A stretch of DNA of 24,389 bases. Source: Nemertoderma westbladi (lineage: Eukaryota > Xenacoelomorpha > Nemertodermatida > Nemertodermatidae). How positions within the stretch are numbered: the stretch's first letter is position 1; every line of letters starts with the position of its first letter. The stretch spans positions 1 to 24,389 of the forward strand of contig JAUCBJ010001519.1 of assembly GCA_032718475.1 (NCBI GenBank), in the 5' to 3' direction. The notes beneath the pieces were generated by a model, which was not told the origin of the DNA, searched no databases, and saw only the letters and a program-made list of their open reading frames with translations. Made by a program: the position numbers and the translations under genes. Positions 1-8,905 of this stretch are shown piece by piece.

Positions 1-2
1 GT

Positions 3-3000
3 CGCGGTCGTCCCCCCAAGAATCCCGAGGATCGAGTTGCTAAGCGACCGCGCGCCTCATCCGAGGCGAAGATAACGCGAGTTAAACATCCGCGACGAGG
101 ATCCACGGAGGGTAAACCCGTCGGCGACGCGGAACCCGGTAAACCGCCGCGGTCCCGGAGCGCCTCGCCGCACAAAGGGACCGCCGATTTCGATGTATTC
201 GTAACGAAGCGATCCGGCGTCTTCCGCGAGGCCCATCCCGCGCTCACCGAGAGCCAACTGCGGACCATGCTGATCGACGAGTGGTCCATCATGGGGGCAG
301 ACGCGCGGGCCAAGTTCTACCGGAAGGCGACACGGAAACCGGCGACGCTCCCTCCGATGCTGCCAGTGAAACCGAAAAAAGGGAGATCCCACACCGTTCT
401 AAGCGCAGCTCCCATGGCAATGTTCTCTCAGTCATTCGATAAAGTCGAACCTTCACCATCCACCACTAACATTATTACCCCTAACGAGGATAGTTCGAAG
501 TCTTCCATTACCTCCGGCCCCACTATTGAAGGTGTTAAGCGCGATCTCGAAGAAATAACCAAAGAGACGAGTTCTCCAGATGAATCGATAGTAACTATTG
601 TTACCCAATGTAGCTCGAAGTTGGTGACTGGCTGTTCTTCGGAACTCGACACCACTAGTGCTAAAGGTCTTCATACATGTTGTGCTGAATCTGTTGGTGC
701 TGGCTCCTCTGTAGCAGATTCTAACGGTGGCTGTCCCGAGCCGATAGTAGAACGTGGTTTCTGTGACTCGTCGGTTGACACCGGTTGTTCAACCCCGGAG
801 TCACTTTGCGAAGGTCGGAGCGATGGATGTTCCGATGATAAAGCAACTCGATTCAGTCGAGATAAAGGAATACCTGCTACTAAAGCTAAACATCGACGAA
901 AAGGCATAAAATCAAAAAATAAATCTGTCAACAGCGTTGGCCGCTGTGAAGCTGTTAATGGTGTTAGACTGGCAGCAAATGGTGTAGCCTTGGAAACAGC
1001 GGATCACTGCGAAATAGAAAAGGAAGTATTTCTTTGGGATGACATTGTAGAGGCTGGTGATGCTAGGAAGGCTGTTAGTGGTGAAACATTGACTGTAAAC
1101 GACGTCTCTTTAGAGGGGGGCAATGGGAACTCGCTTGTCGAGCTGGAGCCAGTGAATACCGAGCCGATCGCGTGCCACATTGAACCTTTTATAGCCTCCG
1201 GCAGTTCTGAGCCAAGCATTTGTAGCAGTCGGCAAATTAGTTCTGATTGTAGTGAAATTGTTGCTAATACGATCTCTGGGGATTCAAATATACCCGATAA
1301 TAGCTGCATAACCTCTGCATTAAGTTCTAACTGCGACGCAGCGCAAGTAATTGTGTCGGAGTTAATTAATAAACCCCATATTGAATCGCCTCAGGATAAT
1401 TACGCCAAGGGTACATCCGATCGTCTCGTGGCTGTTGGTTCTGAGTTGCTGGATATCCAAGATTCAGGAGCAGTTTGTGCGGCGGTTGAAAGTCCTGTTT
1501 CGATTCGAAAGAAAACCACGCGTCATTGTAATTTGAGGAATCATAAGGAGGACGGCGCGGAACAACTGGAAAACATTGAAGACGAATCTGCCCAACCAAC
1601 CGGCAACATTGAAGATAATACCGACTCAGTACCACTCAGGAGAAGTGGGAGAAATACCAAGTCTTCAATAGGTTCGATTCAGCGCGTGTCTCAGAGGAAA
1701 TGCAACGCGGTGGTTGATACCAATGGATGCGTTGCTAATGATGTCGACACTAACGTTGATGTAGAAAGTAATGATATCAAAACGAGAGGACAATCTTCTG
1801 TCAATAAAGCAGACCTAGGAACTTCTCGTTGTGAGATCTCTACCAATGGGGGTATCGATCGTATCCGATCTCTAAGGAAACGGCAATCGGAAGTGGTTTG
1901 TAGCCAATCAGAAGACGATGTCGCGGTAAAGAAGCCACGCGTTGACGACATCTTGTCTGCTCTTCCCTCAATGCGAACTAAGAAACATTCTTTAGGCAAT
2001 GACAGCGATTCGGCGTCCACGGATGGCTCCGTAAAGTCTTCCGGACGCCGGAATTCCGCTGTACTTCCGGGAAGTAAATCGTTGAACGGGTCCCGTCGGC
2101 CCTCGTCGGTCCTGGGCTCCTCCACCGCAGAGGACGAGGCCTCCGTCTGCTCCACCAACGGGTTCGGCGCCTCCAAGCGACGAAAACTCGAACTGTGCTG
2201 CGCGGTATGCGAACGTTGCGACGGCGTGGAGTTGGCCAAGTGTCTGGGAACGTGTAACCGCGCCTACCATCGGGGCTGTCTGGGAGACAGACTGACGTGC
2301 GAGGAGTGCGCCAGCGGCTCCTACGCCTGTCTGCTGTGCGGCGAGCGCGGTGAGGAAGACGTGCGAAAATGTGGGAACGCATGGTGCGGACGCAGGTACC
2401 ACGAGCGTTGCGTTAATGCGTGGCCCCAGACGCGACACGAGCGCGGGGGCTTCCTGTGCCCCGCCCACGCGTGCGCCTCCTGCTACGCCGAAGATCCGCT
2501 CAACTCTACGCGATTCCTCGCCGGGAGTTTGTGCCGTTGCTTGCGATGTCCCGTCGCCTACCATAAGGGGGACTTCTGTGTTGTCGCCGGGAGCGAATAC
2601 CTCGGGAACTCGATTATGATCTGCGATCGACACGTGAGCTCCATGAAGAAGGATAAGAAATACCACACGAAGAGTAAAGTCAATGTAAACTGGTGTTTCC
2701 ATTGTTTGAGCGGCGGCTCATTGATCTGCTGCGACTCCTGTCCGGCATCCTTCCACGTGGATTGTCTCGGTCTGGACGCGGTACCACTCGGTGCTTACAG
2801 CTGTTCCGATTGTCGTCGCGGTTGGCGTCCCAAGTACTGCGACGTGGTCTGGGCCAAGCTGGGCATATACCGGTGGTGGCCCGCGGAGATTAAACACCCC
2901 AAATGCGTGCCGAACAACATCCAGTCGCGCGCGCACCGCGCCGGCGAGTTCGTGGTCGAGTTCCTGGGAAGCAACGATTACTATTGGCTCGGCCACGAAC

Positions 3001-4469
3001 GGGTCTTCCTGTTTAACGAGGATGATAAGTCGACTCGGTCGGCGAGCGGTAAAGGAATCCGGGATACCTTCCGTCGGGCGGTTCTCGAGGCCACCGACCG
3101 GTTCAACCTGCACCGCGCGCGTAGGGCGACACGCGACGCCGCAGAGCGCCAGCGCCTCGACGCAAAACCCGCCCCCTACCGGCATATCAAGAGCAACCGA
3201 CCTGTAGGGGGCGCGACGTTGCACGAGGTCCGCGACGCGTCCGCCCTTCCCACCTGCGACTGCGACGCCAAGGCTGCTCGTCCGTGCGACCGCGATTCGG
3301 ACTGCATCAACCGCATGCTCCTCATCGAGTGCCACCCCAAGGGCTGCCCCGCGGGGGACCGCTGCCTCAACCAGGACTTCGTCAAGTGCAACTACCCGGC
3401 GTCCGAGTTGGTTCGTACCCCCGGCCGTGGGTGGGGTCTGGTGGCCAAGGAGGCCGTCGCGAAAGGGGGGTTCGTGCAGGAGTACGTCGGGGAGTTGGTA
3501 GACCGGGCCGAGTGCCGGAGTCGGTTGCGGAAAGCGGAGGAGGACGATTCGGACGCGAGTAACTTTTACTTTATGTCGTTGGACGGGGATCGGGTTATAG
3601 ACGCCGGGCCCAAAGGGAATCGTGCGCGTTTTATGAATCATTCGTGTGATCCCAACTGCGAGACTCAGAAGTGGACGGTTAACGGGGACCTTCGAGTTGG
3701 TTTGTTCGCTAATCGCGATATCCCCGTCGCCACCGAGTTGACCTTCAATTACTCGCTGGATAGTCTCGGTAACGATAAAAAGGTTTGTCATTGCGGTTCG
3801 GCTAACTGTAGCGGTTTCATCGGCCTTCCGCCTAAAAGTCAGGCGGCTTTGGAGGCAGAGGAAGAGGAATGCGGCGGCGCGGGGAAGAAAGAGGCGTCGA
3901 AACGGCGGTCCGGTAAGTCTCGGAAGAAGGGAGGCGTGGAGGCGAAGAGGAGTCACGAGGATTCCTGTTCCGGTTGCGGGGGCGGCGGCGAGTTGATTCT
4001 GTGCGGCGTCGCCAAGTGTCGCAGGGCGTACCATCTGGCGTGCGCGGGGCTAACCGGGTTGCCTAGTAACGGGGGTCGTCGGTGGCGGTGTCCGTCGCAC
4101 GGCAACGGTGACGTAACGACCGCCGCTAAGGATCCTCAACCCTCCGCCGAGAAAAAAGTTCAGAGAAAGGTAACTGGAGCCGCCAAATTAGTTCTCAATA
4201 GTAAATCTAAAAGAGTTAATAGTAAAGGCGGTTCTAGAAGTAATAAACGGGTCGTCTGTCGAACAGAAAAGGGAAAAACGAAATCTAAAAGCGCGCCATT
4301 TACCCAAAGTGTTGTATCTTCGGTGAAATCTACTGGGGGCTCAAGGGACCGAGTCGCTGTGGCTAAAAAGCGTGGCGATGGTCTGGAGAAGACGAGTACT
4401 ATAGGTGGCGTAGTGGCTATTGCTAGGCAACGACGCAAAGTTAATGACAGTCAGGACGCGTCTCTCTAA
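3..4469 (+). CDS. NSD-family histone H3 lysine-36 methyltransferase (5' partial)
   Basis: Nuclear SAM-dependent methyltransferase, expected by family to mono- and dimethylate H3K36. The frame is open from base 3, so the start lies outside the window; the first ATG is at 267 and residues below count from it. The codons just before and after it (about 186-320) resemble the second half of an HMG box (HPALT, then LIDEW, then AKFYRKA). Residues 100-640 are Ser/Cys-rich and low-complexity. Next come a cluster of PHD/zinc-finger motifs (643-790), a PHD finger (808-850), PWWP (858-, motif YRWWPAEI), AWS cysteines (994-1035), SET (1047-1165, with RGWGL, RFMNHSCDPNC, ELTFNYSLD) and post-SET (CHCGSANCSGF, about 1173). 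A last PHD starts near 1234, followed by a Lys/Arg-rich tail. This order matches NSD1/2/3 and insect NSD. Oddities: no intron is visible, and the C5HCH module that normally follows the last PHD appears missing. TAA stop at 4467-4469. Family assignment is firm; the paralogue is not resolved. Confidence 0.95.
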   Translation, partial: RGRPPKNPEDRVAKRPRASSEAKITRVKHPRRGSTEGKPVGDAEPGKPPRSRSASPHKGTADFDVFVTKRSGVFREAHPALTESQLRTMLIDEWSIMGADARAKFYRKATRKPATLPPMLPVKPKKGRSHTVLSAAPMAMFSQSFDKVEPSPSTTNIITPNEDSSKSSITSGPTIEGVKRDLEEITKETSSPDESIVTIVTQCSSKLVTGCSSELDTTSAKGLHTCCAESVGAGSSVADSNGGCPEPIVERGFCDSSVDTGCSTPESLCEGRSDGCSDDKATRFSRDKGIPATKAKHRRKGIKSKNKSVNSVGRCEAVNGVRLAANGVALETADHCEIEKEVFLWDDIVEAGDARKAVSGETLTVNDVSLEGGNGNSLVELEPVNTEPIACHIEPFIASGSSEPSICSSRQISSDCSEIVANTISGDSNIPDNSCITSALSSNCDAAQVIVSELINKPHIESPQDNYAKGTSDRLVAVGSELLDIQDSGAVCAAVESPVSIRKKTTRHCNLRNHKEDGAEQLENIEDESAQPTGNIEDNTDSVPLRRSGRNTKSSIGSIQRVSQRKCNAVVDTNGCVANDVDTNVDVESNDIKTRGQSSVNKADLGTSRCEISTNGGIDRIRSLRKRQSEVVCSQSEDDVAVKKPRVDDILSALPSMRTKKHSLGNDSDSASTDGSVKSSGRRNSAVLPGSKSLNGSRRPSSVLGSSTAEDEASVCSTNGFGASKRRKLELCCAVCERCDGVELAKCLGTCNRAYHRGCLGDRLTCEECASGSYACLLCGERGEEDVRKCGNAWCGRRYHERCVNAWPQTRHERGGFLCPAHACASCYAEDPLNSTRFLAGSLCRCLRCPVAYHKGDFCVVAGSEYLGNSIMICDRHVSSMKKDKKYHTKSKVNVNWCFHCLSGGSLICCDSCPASFHVDCLGLDAVPLGAYSCSDCRRGWRPKYCDVVWAKLGIYRWWPAEIKHPKCVPNNIQSRAHRAGEFVVEFLGSNDYYWLGHERVFLFNEDDKSTRSASGKGIRDTFRRAVLEATDRFNLHRARRATRDAAERQRLDAKPAPYRHIKSNRPVGGATLHEVRDASALPTCDCDAKAARPCDRDSDCINRMLLIECHPKGCPAGDRCLNQDFVKCNYPASELVRTPGRGWGLVAKEAVAKGGFVQEYVGELVDRAECRSRLRKAEEDDSDASNFYFMSLDGDRVIDAGPKGNRARFMNHSCDPNCETQKWTVNGDLRVGLFANRDIPVATELTFNYSLDSLGNDKKVCHCGSANCSGFIGLPPKSQAALEAEEEECGGAGKKEASKRRSGKSRKKGGVEAKRSHEDSCSGCGGGGELILCGVAKCRRAYHLACAGLTGLPSNGGRRWRCPSHGNGDVTTAAKDPQPSAEKKVQRKVTGAAKLVLNSKSKRVNSKGGSRSNKRVVCRTEKGKTKSKSAPFTQSVVSSVKSTGGSRDRVAVAKKRGDGLEKTSTIGGVVAIARQRRKVNDSQDASL

Positions 4470-5326
4470 TTCCATGACAACGGTATATAATATTCTAGAA
4501 TACTTTCTACTGTCATTCACCTGGTATAAATTATCTCAGTTTTACATAATATATTAATATTAAATAATTACATAAATATTAATAAGTAGTTATTATTATT
4601 ATTATAGGTATTGATCGAGTTTAATGTCGCCCCATTTAGTGTTTAATATTATATCTCTCAGATTCGTAGCTAAACTTAAGTGAAAATATTTTAATATCAA
4701 TATTTCTCAATTACTTAATTGCTTAATCAATATTTGTGATGTAGAAAGTTAATTCACGTTATTAGCTAGTTTTAGGCCGTAATATTATTTCTGTTGTTTA
4801 TGAATTAGTATATGAATGAAAGAAACTCCGGATTATAGTTGTATTAAATACAACTTTCTGTCTTTAATACGAATACGGAGACTCCAAACAAACAATTAAT
4901 TTGATTAATATTTTAGACTAGACATGTTGTACCCAGTCCAATTCTACCAGCTGTTATAGGGATGGGGACATTCTGTTCCGTATGGATATGAGGTTTTGGG
5001 GGTCTATAATATAGTCTTCCGTTGTATTCAGTTAATAATTTAAAGACTAAAAGACAACTACTAATGCAATGGATTTTTAATACGTTATTGTTGTTGTTTT
5101 TGTCAAAATTTATTTTTACTTTAAAAACTACCTTCGTTTGGAAATGTAATAGTTTAATAAGAATAAGACCTTTTATTTGTATGTTTATTAATTTCCTTTA
5201 CAATTTCCCTCGCCTCATAAACTCAATATGTAGCAGTCAATAACCGGGACTTTTGGCAATTGTATATTGTATAATTTCTTTCATTGATTAATATGCTATC
5301 CCGATAAATTATTATTATTTATTTTA
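4470..5326. other. AT-rich 3' flank of the NSD gene, no gene seen
   Basis: This stretch is strongly AT-rich with no conserved coding signal. It probably contains the NSD 3' UTR. A possible ATTAAA polyadenylation hexamer lies at 4559-4564, about 90 bases after the stop codon; in such AT-rich DNA a chance match is likely. A 73-codon open frame at 5022-5243 has random AT-driven composition and is not credited. Confidence 0.5.
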
Positions 5327-7676
5327 ATGTTTAATCGTAATGGGTCGTATGGGCAAGGGTTTATGGGTTATATGACCAAGGGGTTTAATGGGTCGTATGA
5401 GCAAGGGTTTATGGGTTATATGACCAAGGGGTTTAATGGGTCGTATGAGCAAGGGTTTATGGGTTATATGACCAAGGGGTTTAATGGGTCGTATGAGCAA
5501 AGGTTTATGGGTTATATGACCAAGGGGTTTAATGGGTCGTATGAGCAAGGGTTTAATGGGTTATATGACCAAGGGGTTTAATCTTAATGGGTCGTATGAG
5601 CAAGGGTTTATGGGTTATATGACCAAGGGGTTTATGGGTTATATGGCCAAGGGGTTTAATGGGTCGTATGAGCAAGGGGTTTAATGGGTCGTATGAGCAA
5701 GGGTTTATGGGTTATATGACCAAGGGGTTTAATGGGTCGTATGAGCAAGGGTTTATGGGTTATATGACCAAGGGGTTTAATGGGTCGCATGAGCAAGGGT
5801 TTATGGGTTATATGACCAAGGGGTTTATGGGTTATATGACCAAGGGGTTTAATGGGTCGTATGAGCAAGGGGTTTAATGGGTCGTATGAGCAAGGGTTTA
5901 TGGGTTATATGACCAAGGGGTTTAATGGGTCGTATGAGCAAGGGTTTATGGGTTATATGACCAAGGGGTTTAATGGGTCGCATGAGCAAGGGTTTATGGG
6001 TTATATGACCAAGGGGTTTAATGGGTCGTATGAGCAAGGGTTTATGGGTTATATGACCAAGGGGTTTAATGGGTCGTATGAGCAAGGGTTTATGGGTTAT
6101 ATGACCAAGGGGTTTAATGGGTCGTATGAGCAAGGGTTTATGGGTTATATGACCAAGGGGTTTAATGGGTCGTATGAGCAAGGGTTTATGGGTTATATGA
6201 CCAAGGGGTTTAATGGGTCGCATGAGCAAGGGTTTATGGGTTATATGACCAAGGGGTTTAATGGGTCGTATGAGCAAGGGTTTATGGGTTATATGACCAA
6301 GGGGTTTAATGGGTCGCATGAGCAAGGGTTTATGGGTTATATGACCAAGGGGTTTAATGGGTCGTATGAGCAAGGGTTTATGGGTTATATGACCAAGGGG
6401 TTTAATGGGTCGCATGAGCAAGGGTTTATGGGTTATATGACCAAGGGGTTTAATGGGTCGTATGAGCAAGGGTTTATGGGTTATATGACCAAGGGGTTTA
6501 ATGGGTCGTATGAGCAAGGGTTTATGGGTTATATGACCAAGGGGTTTAATGGGTCGTATGAGTAAGGGTTTATGGGTTATATGACCAAGGGGTTTAATGG
6601 GTCGTATGAGCAAGGGTTTATGGGTTATATGACCAAGGGGTTTAATGGGTCGTATGAGTAAGGGTTTATGGGTTATATGACCAAGGGGTTTAATGGGTCG
6701 TATGAGCAAGGGTTTATGGGTTATATCACCAAGGGGTTTAATGGGTCGCATGAGTAAGGGTTTATGGGTTATATGACCAAGGGGTTTAATGGATCGTATG
6801 AGCAAGGGTTTATGGGTTATATGACCAAGGGGTTTAATGGGTCTTATGAGCAAGGGTTTATGGGTTATATGACCAAGGGGTTTAATGGGTCGCATGAGTA
6901 AGGGTTTAATGGGTCGCATGAGCAAGGGTTTATGGGTTATATGACCAAGGGGTTTAATGGGTCGCATCAGCAAGGGTTTATGGGTTATATGACCAAGGGG
7001 TTTAATGGGTCGCATGAGTAAGGGTTTAATGGGTCGCATGGGCAAGGGTTTATGGGTTATATGACCAAGGGATTTATTGGGTCGCATGAGTAAGGGTTTA
7101 ATGGGTCGCATGAGCAAGGGCTTATGGGTTATATGACCAAGGGGTTTAATGGGTCGTATGAGCAAGGGTTTATAGGTTATATGACCAAGGAGTTTAATGG
7201 GTCGTATGAGCAAGGGTTTATGGGTTATATGACCATGGGGTTTAATGGGTCGCATCAGCAAGGGTTTATGGGTTATATGACCAAGGGGTTTAATGGGTCG
7301 CATGAGCAAGGGTTTATAGGATATATGACCAAGGAGTTTAATGGGTCGTATGGGCAAGGGTTTATGGGTTATATGACCAAGGGGTTTAATGGGTTATATG
7401 ACCAAGGGGTTTAATGGGTTATATGACCAAGGGGTTTAATGGGTCGTATGAGCAAGGGTTTACTGGGTTATATGAACAAGGGGTTTAATGGGTCGTATGA
7501 GCAAGGGTTTATGGATTATATCACCAAGGGGTTTAATGGGTCGCATGAGTAAGGGTTTAATGGGTCGCATGAGCAAGGGTTTATGGGTTATATGACCAAG
7601 GGGTTTAATGGGTTATATGGCCAAGGGGTTTAATGGGTCGTATGAGCAAGGGTTTATGGGTTATATGACCAAGGGG
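5327..7676. repeat. 48-bp minisatellite array (about 49 copies)
   Basis: The array repeats a 48-bp unit made of two related 24-bp halves: one carries GGGTCGTATGAGCAAGG, the other GGGTTATATGACCAAGG. Because 48 is divisible by three, open frames run through it on both strands. On + the repeated peptide is FNGSYEQGFMGYMTKG; on - a frame runs 502 codons (5849-7357). Central copies are nearly identical, while those near the left edge and after about 6550 carry extra half-units and substitutions such as GAGCAAG to GAGTAAG, GGGTCGCAT and a truncated second half. There is no convincing start context, conserved domain or flanking exon, so I read this as tandem-repeat DNA, not a gene. Confidence 0.96.
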
Positions 7677-8106
7677 TAATTCATACCTATTTTTAGAGTC
7701 ACGGTAGGCCTGCCTGGGTATTTCAGTTCAGTCAGTTCTGCAGTTGCAGTTAATAGATTTAATCCAGACTGGAATCTCTCAGTTATAGTTCATATGCGTA
7801 CCTCTGGTATTTTCGTATTGCAAAAATAAGACTATAAGTATGAAATGTAACCAAATGTTTATTGTTTTGGTTAGAAAAGCCCACCACTCTAACCTGCTCC
7901 TTTCCGTTAATTAAGTAATGGAGATTAGTTTATTGTTTTGGTTAGAAAACACCACCACTGTAACCTGCTTCTTTTGCCAGAGGTACGCATATGAACGATA
8001 ACCGTCTGACTGTAATCTCTCACTCCTGCACTCTCTGACTGTTATTAATCTCACATCACATACAGACATAGGCCTATTAATCTCACAGCCTTAGATTTAA
8101 ATAATC
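7677..8106. other. Spacer between the minisatellite and the zinc-ribbon ORF
   Basis: No gene seen. It holds the inverted-repeat unit at 7782-8002, annotated separately. Imperfect 16-base direct repeats (AGACTGGAATCTCTCA at 7766-7781 and TGACTGTAATCTCTCA at 8007-8022, 14 of 16 matching) flank that unit. The last part would form the promoter and 5' UTR of the ORF at 8107, but no clear TATA box or initiator stands out. Confidence 0.5.
7782..8002. repeat. Foldback unit: inverted repeat enclosing two direct repeats
   Basis: GTTCATATGCGTACCTCTGG at 7788-7807 is perfectly inverted at 7977-7996. The match extends outward about six more bases with one mismatch. Inside lie two direct repeats of about 50 bp, 71 bp apart (7857-7906 and 7928-7976), both containing GTTTATTGTTTTGGTTAGAA. 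Overall size near 220 bp with inverted termini fits a small MITE or foldback element, but the terminal sequence does not match a superfamily I recognise and the flanking direct repeats are imperfect. Confidence 0.7.
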
Positions 8107-8808
8107 ATGTCTGCGTCTGGCATGTCAGAAAATATTTATAAGTGCGACTGCGGTGAAGATTTGCACCCCAAATTCAAGATATGTCCTAGTTGTGACAAAC
8201 CCATTCACAAACCAAAGGCGGTCCCAAAATGCTGCGGGTATCCGATGAAATCCAGTTGGGCACGATGCCCAATATGTTTGAAAAACAGATCCACTGGTTC
8301 GGGTTCTATGTTTCAACAAATAGTGAGTAGGCCTACCAACGTCAGCCCATCCCTAAACCAAATGTCCCCTTCGGATGTTGAATCCGAAATCGAAAACTCG
8401 TGTACCGGTACTGGTACAGATAAGGGTAAGTGCACCGGTAGTTCTCTGTCGCCACACGAGAGAATGAGATCAACCTTAAAAGTAGAGTCTCTGGGTGGCG
8501 CTATGTACTATGTTCCTCCCCCCCTCTTGGACAACGACGGCATTTCTACAGTTCCCGTGTTGAAGTTGGAGATCAATAAAGCAATCCACGAGGGTGATCC
8601 TCTATTCAAGAAGTGTATTCGTCACTTTGTAAACGACTTCGAGAAACGAAATATCTCCTGTCTTACTACCATTTCAGAGTCAGTTTGTGGGGTATACCCC
8701 GAATTCGAGATTAAACATCGGAGACTGAATAACATGAAGGTTGTCTTCCGCTCCAAATTTGCAGAAAGACGCTTCGTTTTAGGGTTAAAAGTTAATTATA
8801 AGTGCTAA
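8107..8808 (+). CDS. Unrecognised protein with double zinc ribbon
   Basis: A 233-aa intronless open frame. I do not recognise the family. Residues 13-57 hold two four-cysteine clusters: C13, C15, C26, C29, then C42/C43, C54, C57. This is the CxC...CPxC / CCG...CPIC pattern of double zinc-ribbon (DZR) domains, often protein-interaction or nucleic-acid modules. Residues 60-120 are Ser/Thr/Gly-rich and probably disordered. Residues 125-233 look folded (mixed hydrophobic and charged, with PPPLL near 136-141) but match nothing I can name. There is no signal peptide or membrane segment. The ATG at 8107 is the first in frame, with a second at residue 6; start context is weak (AATAATCATG). TAA at 8806-8808 is followed within 70 bases by AATAAA. 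It sits alone between two tandem arrays. Codon use looks protein-like, so it is probably a real gene or a mobile-element/domesticated ORF; function unknown. Confidence 0.65.
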   Translation: MSASGMSENIYKCDCGEDLHPKFKICPSCDKPIHKPKAVPKCCGYPMKSSWARCPICLKNRSTGSGSMFQQIVSRPTNVSPSLNQMSPSDVESEIENSCTGTGTDKGKCTGSSLSPHERMRSTLKVESLGGAMYYVPPPLLDNDGISTVPVLKLEINKAIHEGDPLFKKCIRHFVNDFEKRNISCLTTISESVCGVYPEFEIKHRRLNNMKVVFRSKFAERRFVLGLKVNYKC

Positions 8809-8829
8809 ATGATATGATGTTATTGTTAT

Positions 8830-8882
8830 AGTGTTTATAAAATAGTGTTTATAAAAGTGTTTAAAGTGTTTATAAAATAAAA
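8830..8882 (+). promoter_or_regulatory. Short GTGTTTATAAAA repeat ending in an AATAAA poly(A) signal
   Basis: GTGTTTATAAAA-like units recur about four times directly after the zinc-ribbon ORF. The last creates a canonical AATAAA at 8876-8881, about 68 bases after the stop codon and about 30 bases before the 85-bp array. The placement fits a 3' end signal for that ORF. The repeat itself may be chance slippage. Confidence 0.5.
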
Positions 8883-8905
8883 CGTTTAAAAGAAGCATAC
8901 CAAAT

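Noticed and set aside
2718-4034. 438-codon minus-strand open frame opposite the NSD domains
   Set aside because: It is a shadow of GC-rich codons in the NSD gene. It shows no recognisable domain, while the plus strand has conserved PHD, PWWP and SET motifs throughout.
5022-5243. 73-codon frame with hydrophobic stretches
   Set aside because: The Phe/Leu/Ile/Asn bias follows from the AT-rich DNA; no conserved feature.
5327-7414. Several plus-strand frames of 70-237 codons in the minisatellite
   Set aside because: They are translations of the 48-bp unit, which is a multiple of three; they start and stop wherever unit variants create ATG or TAA.
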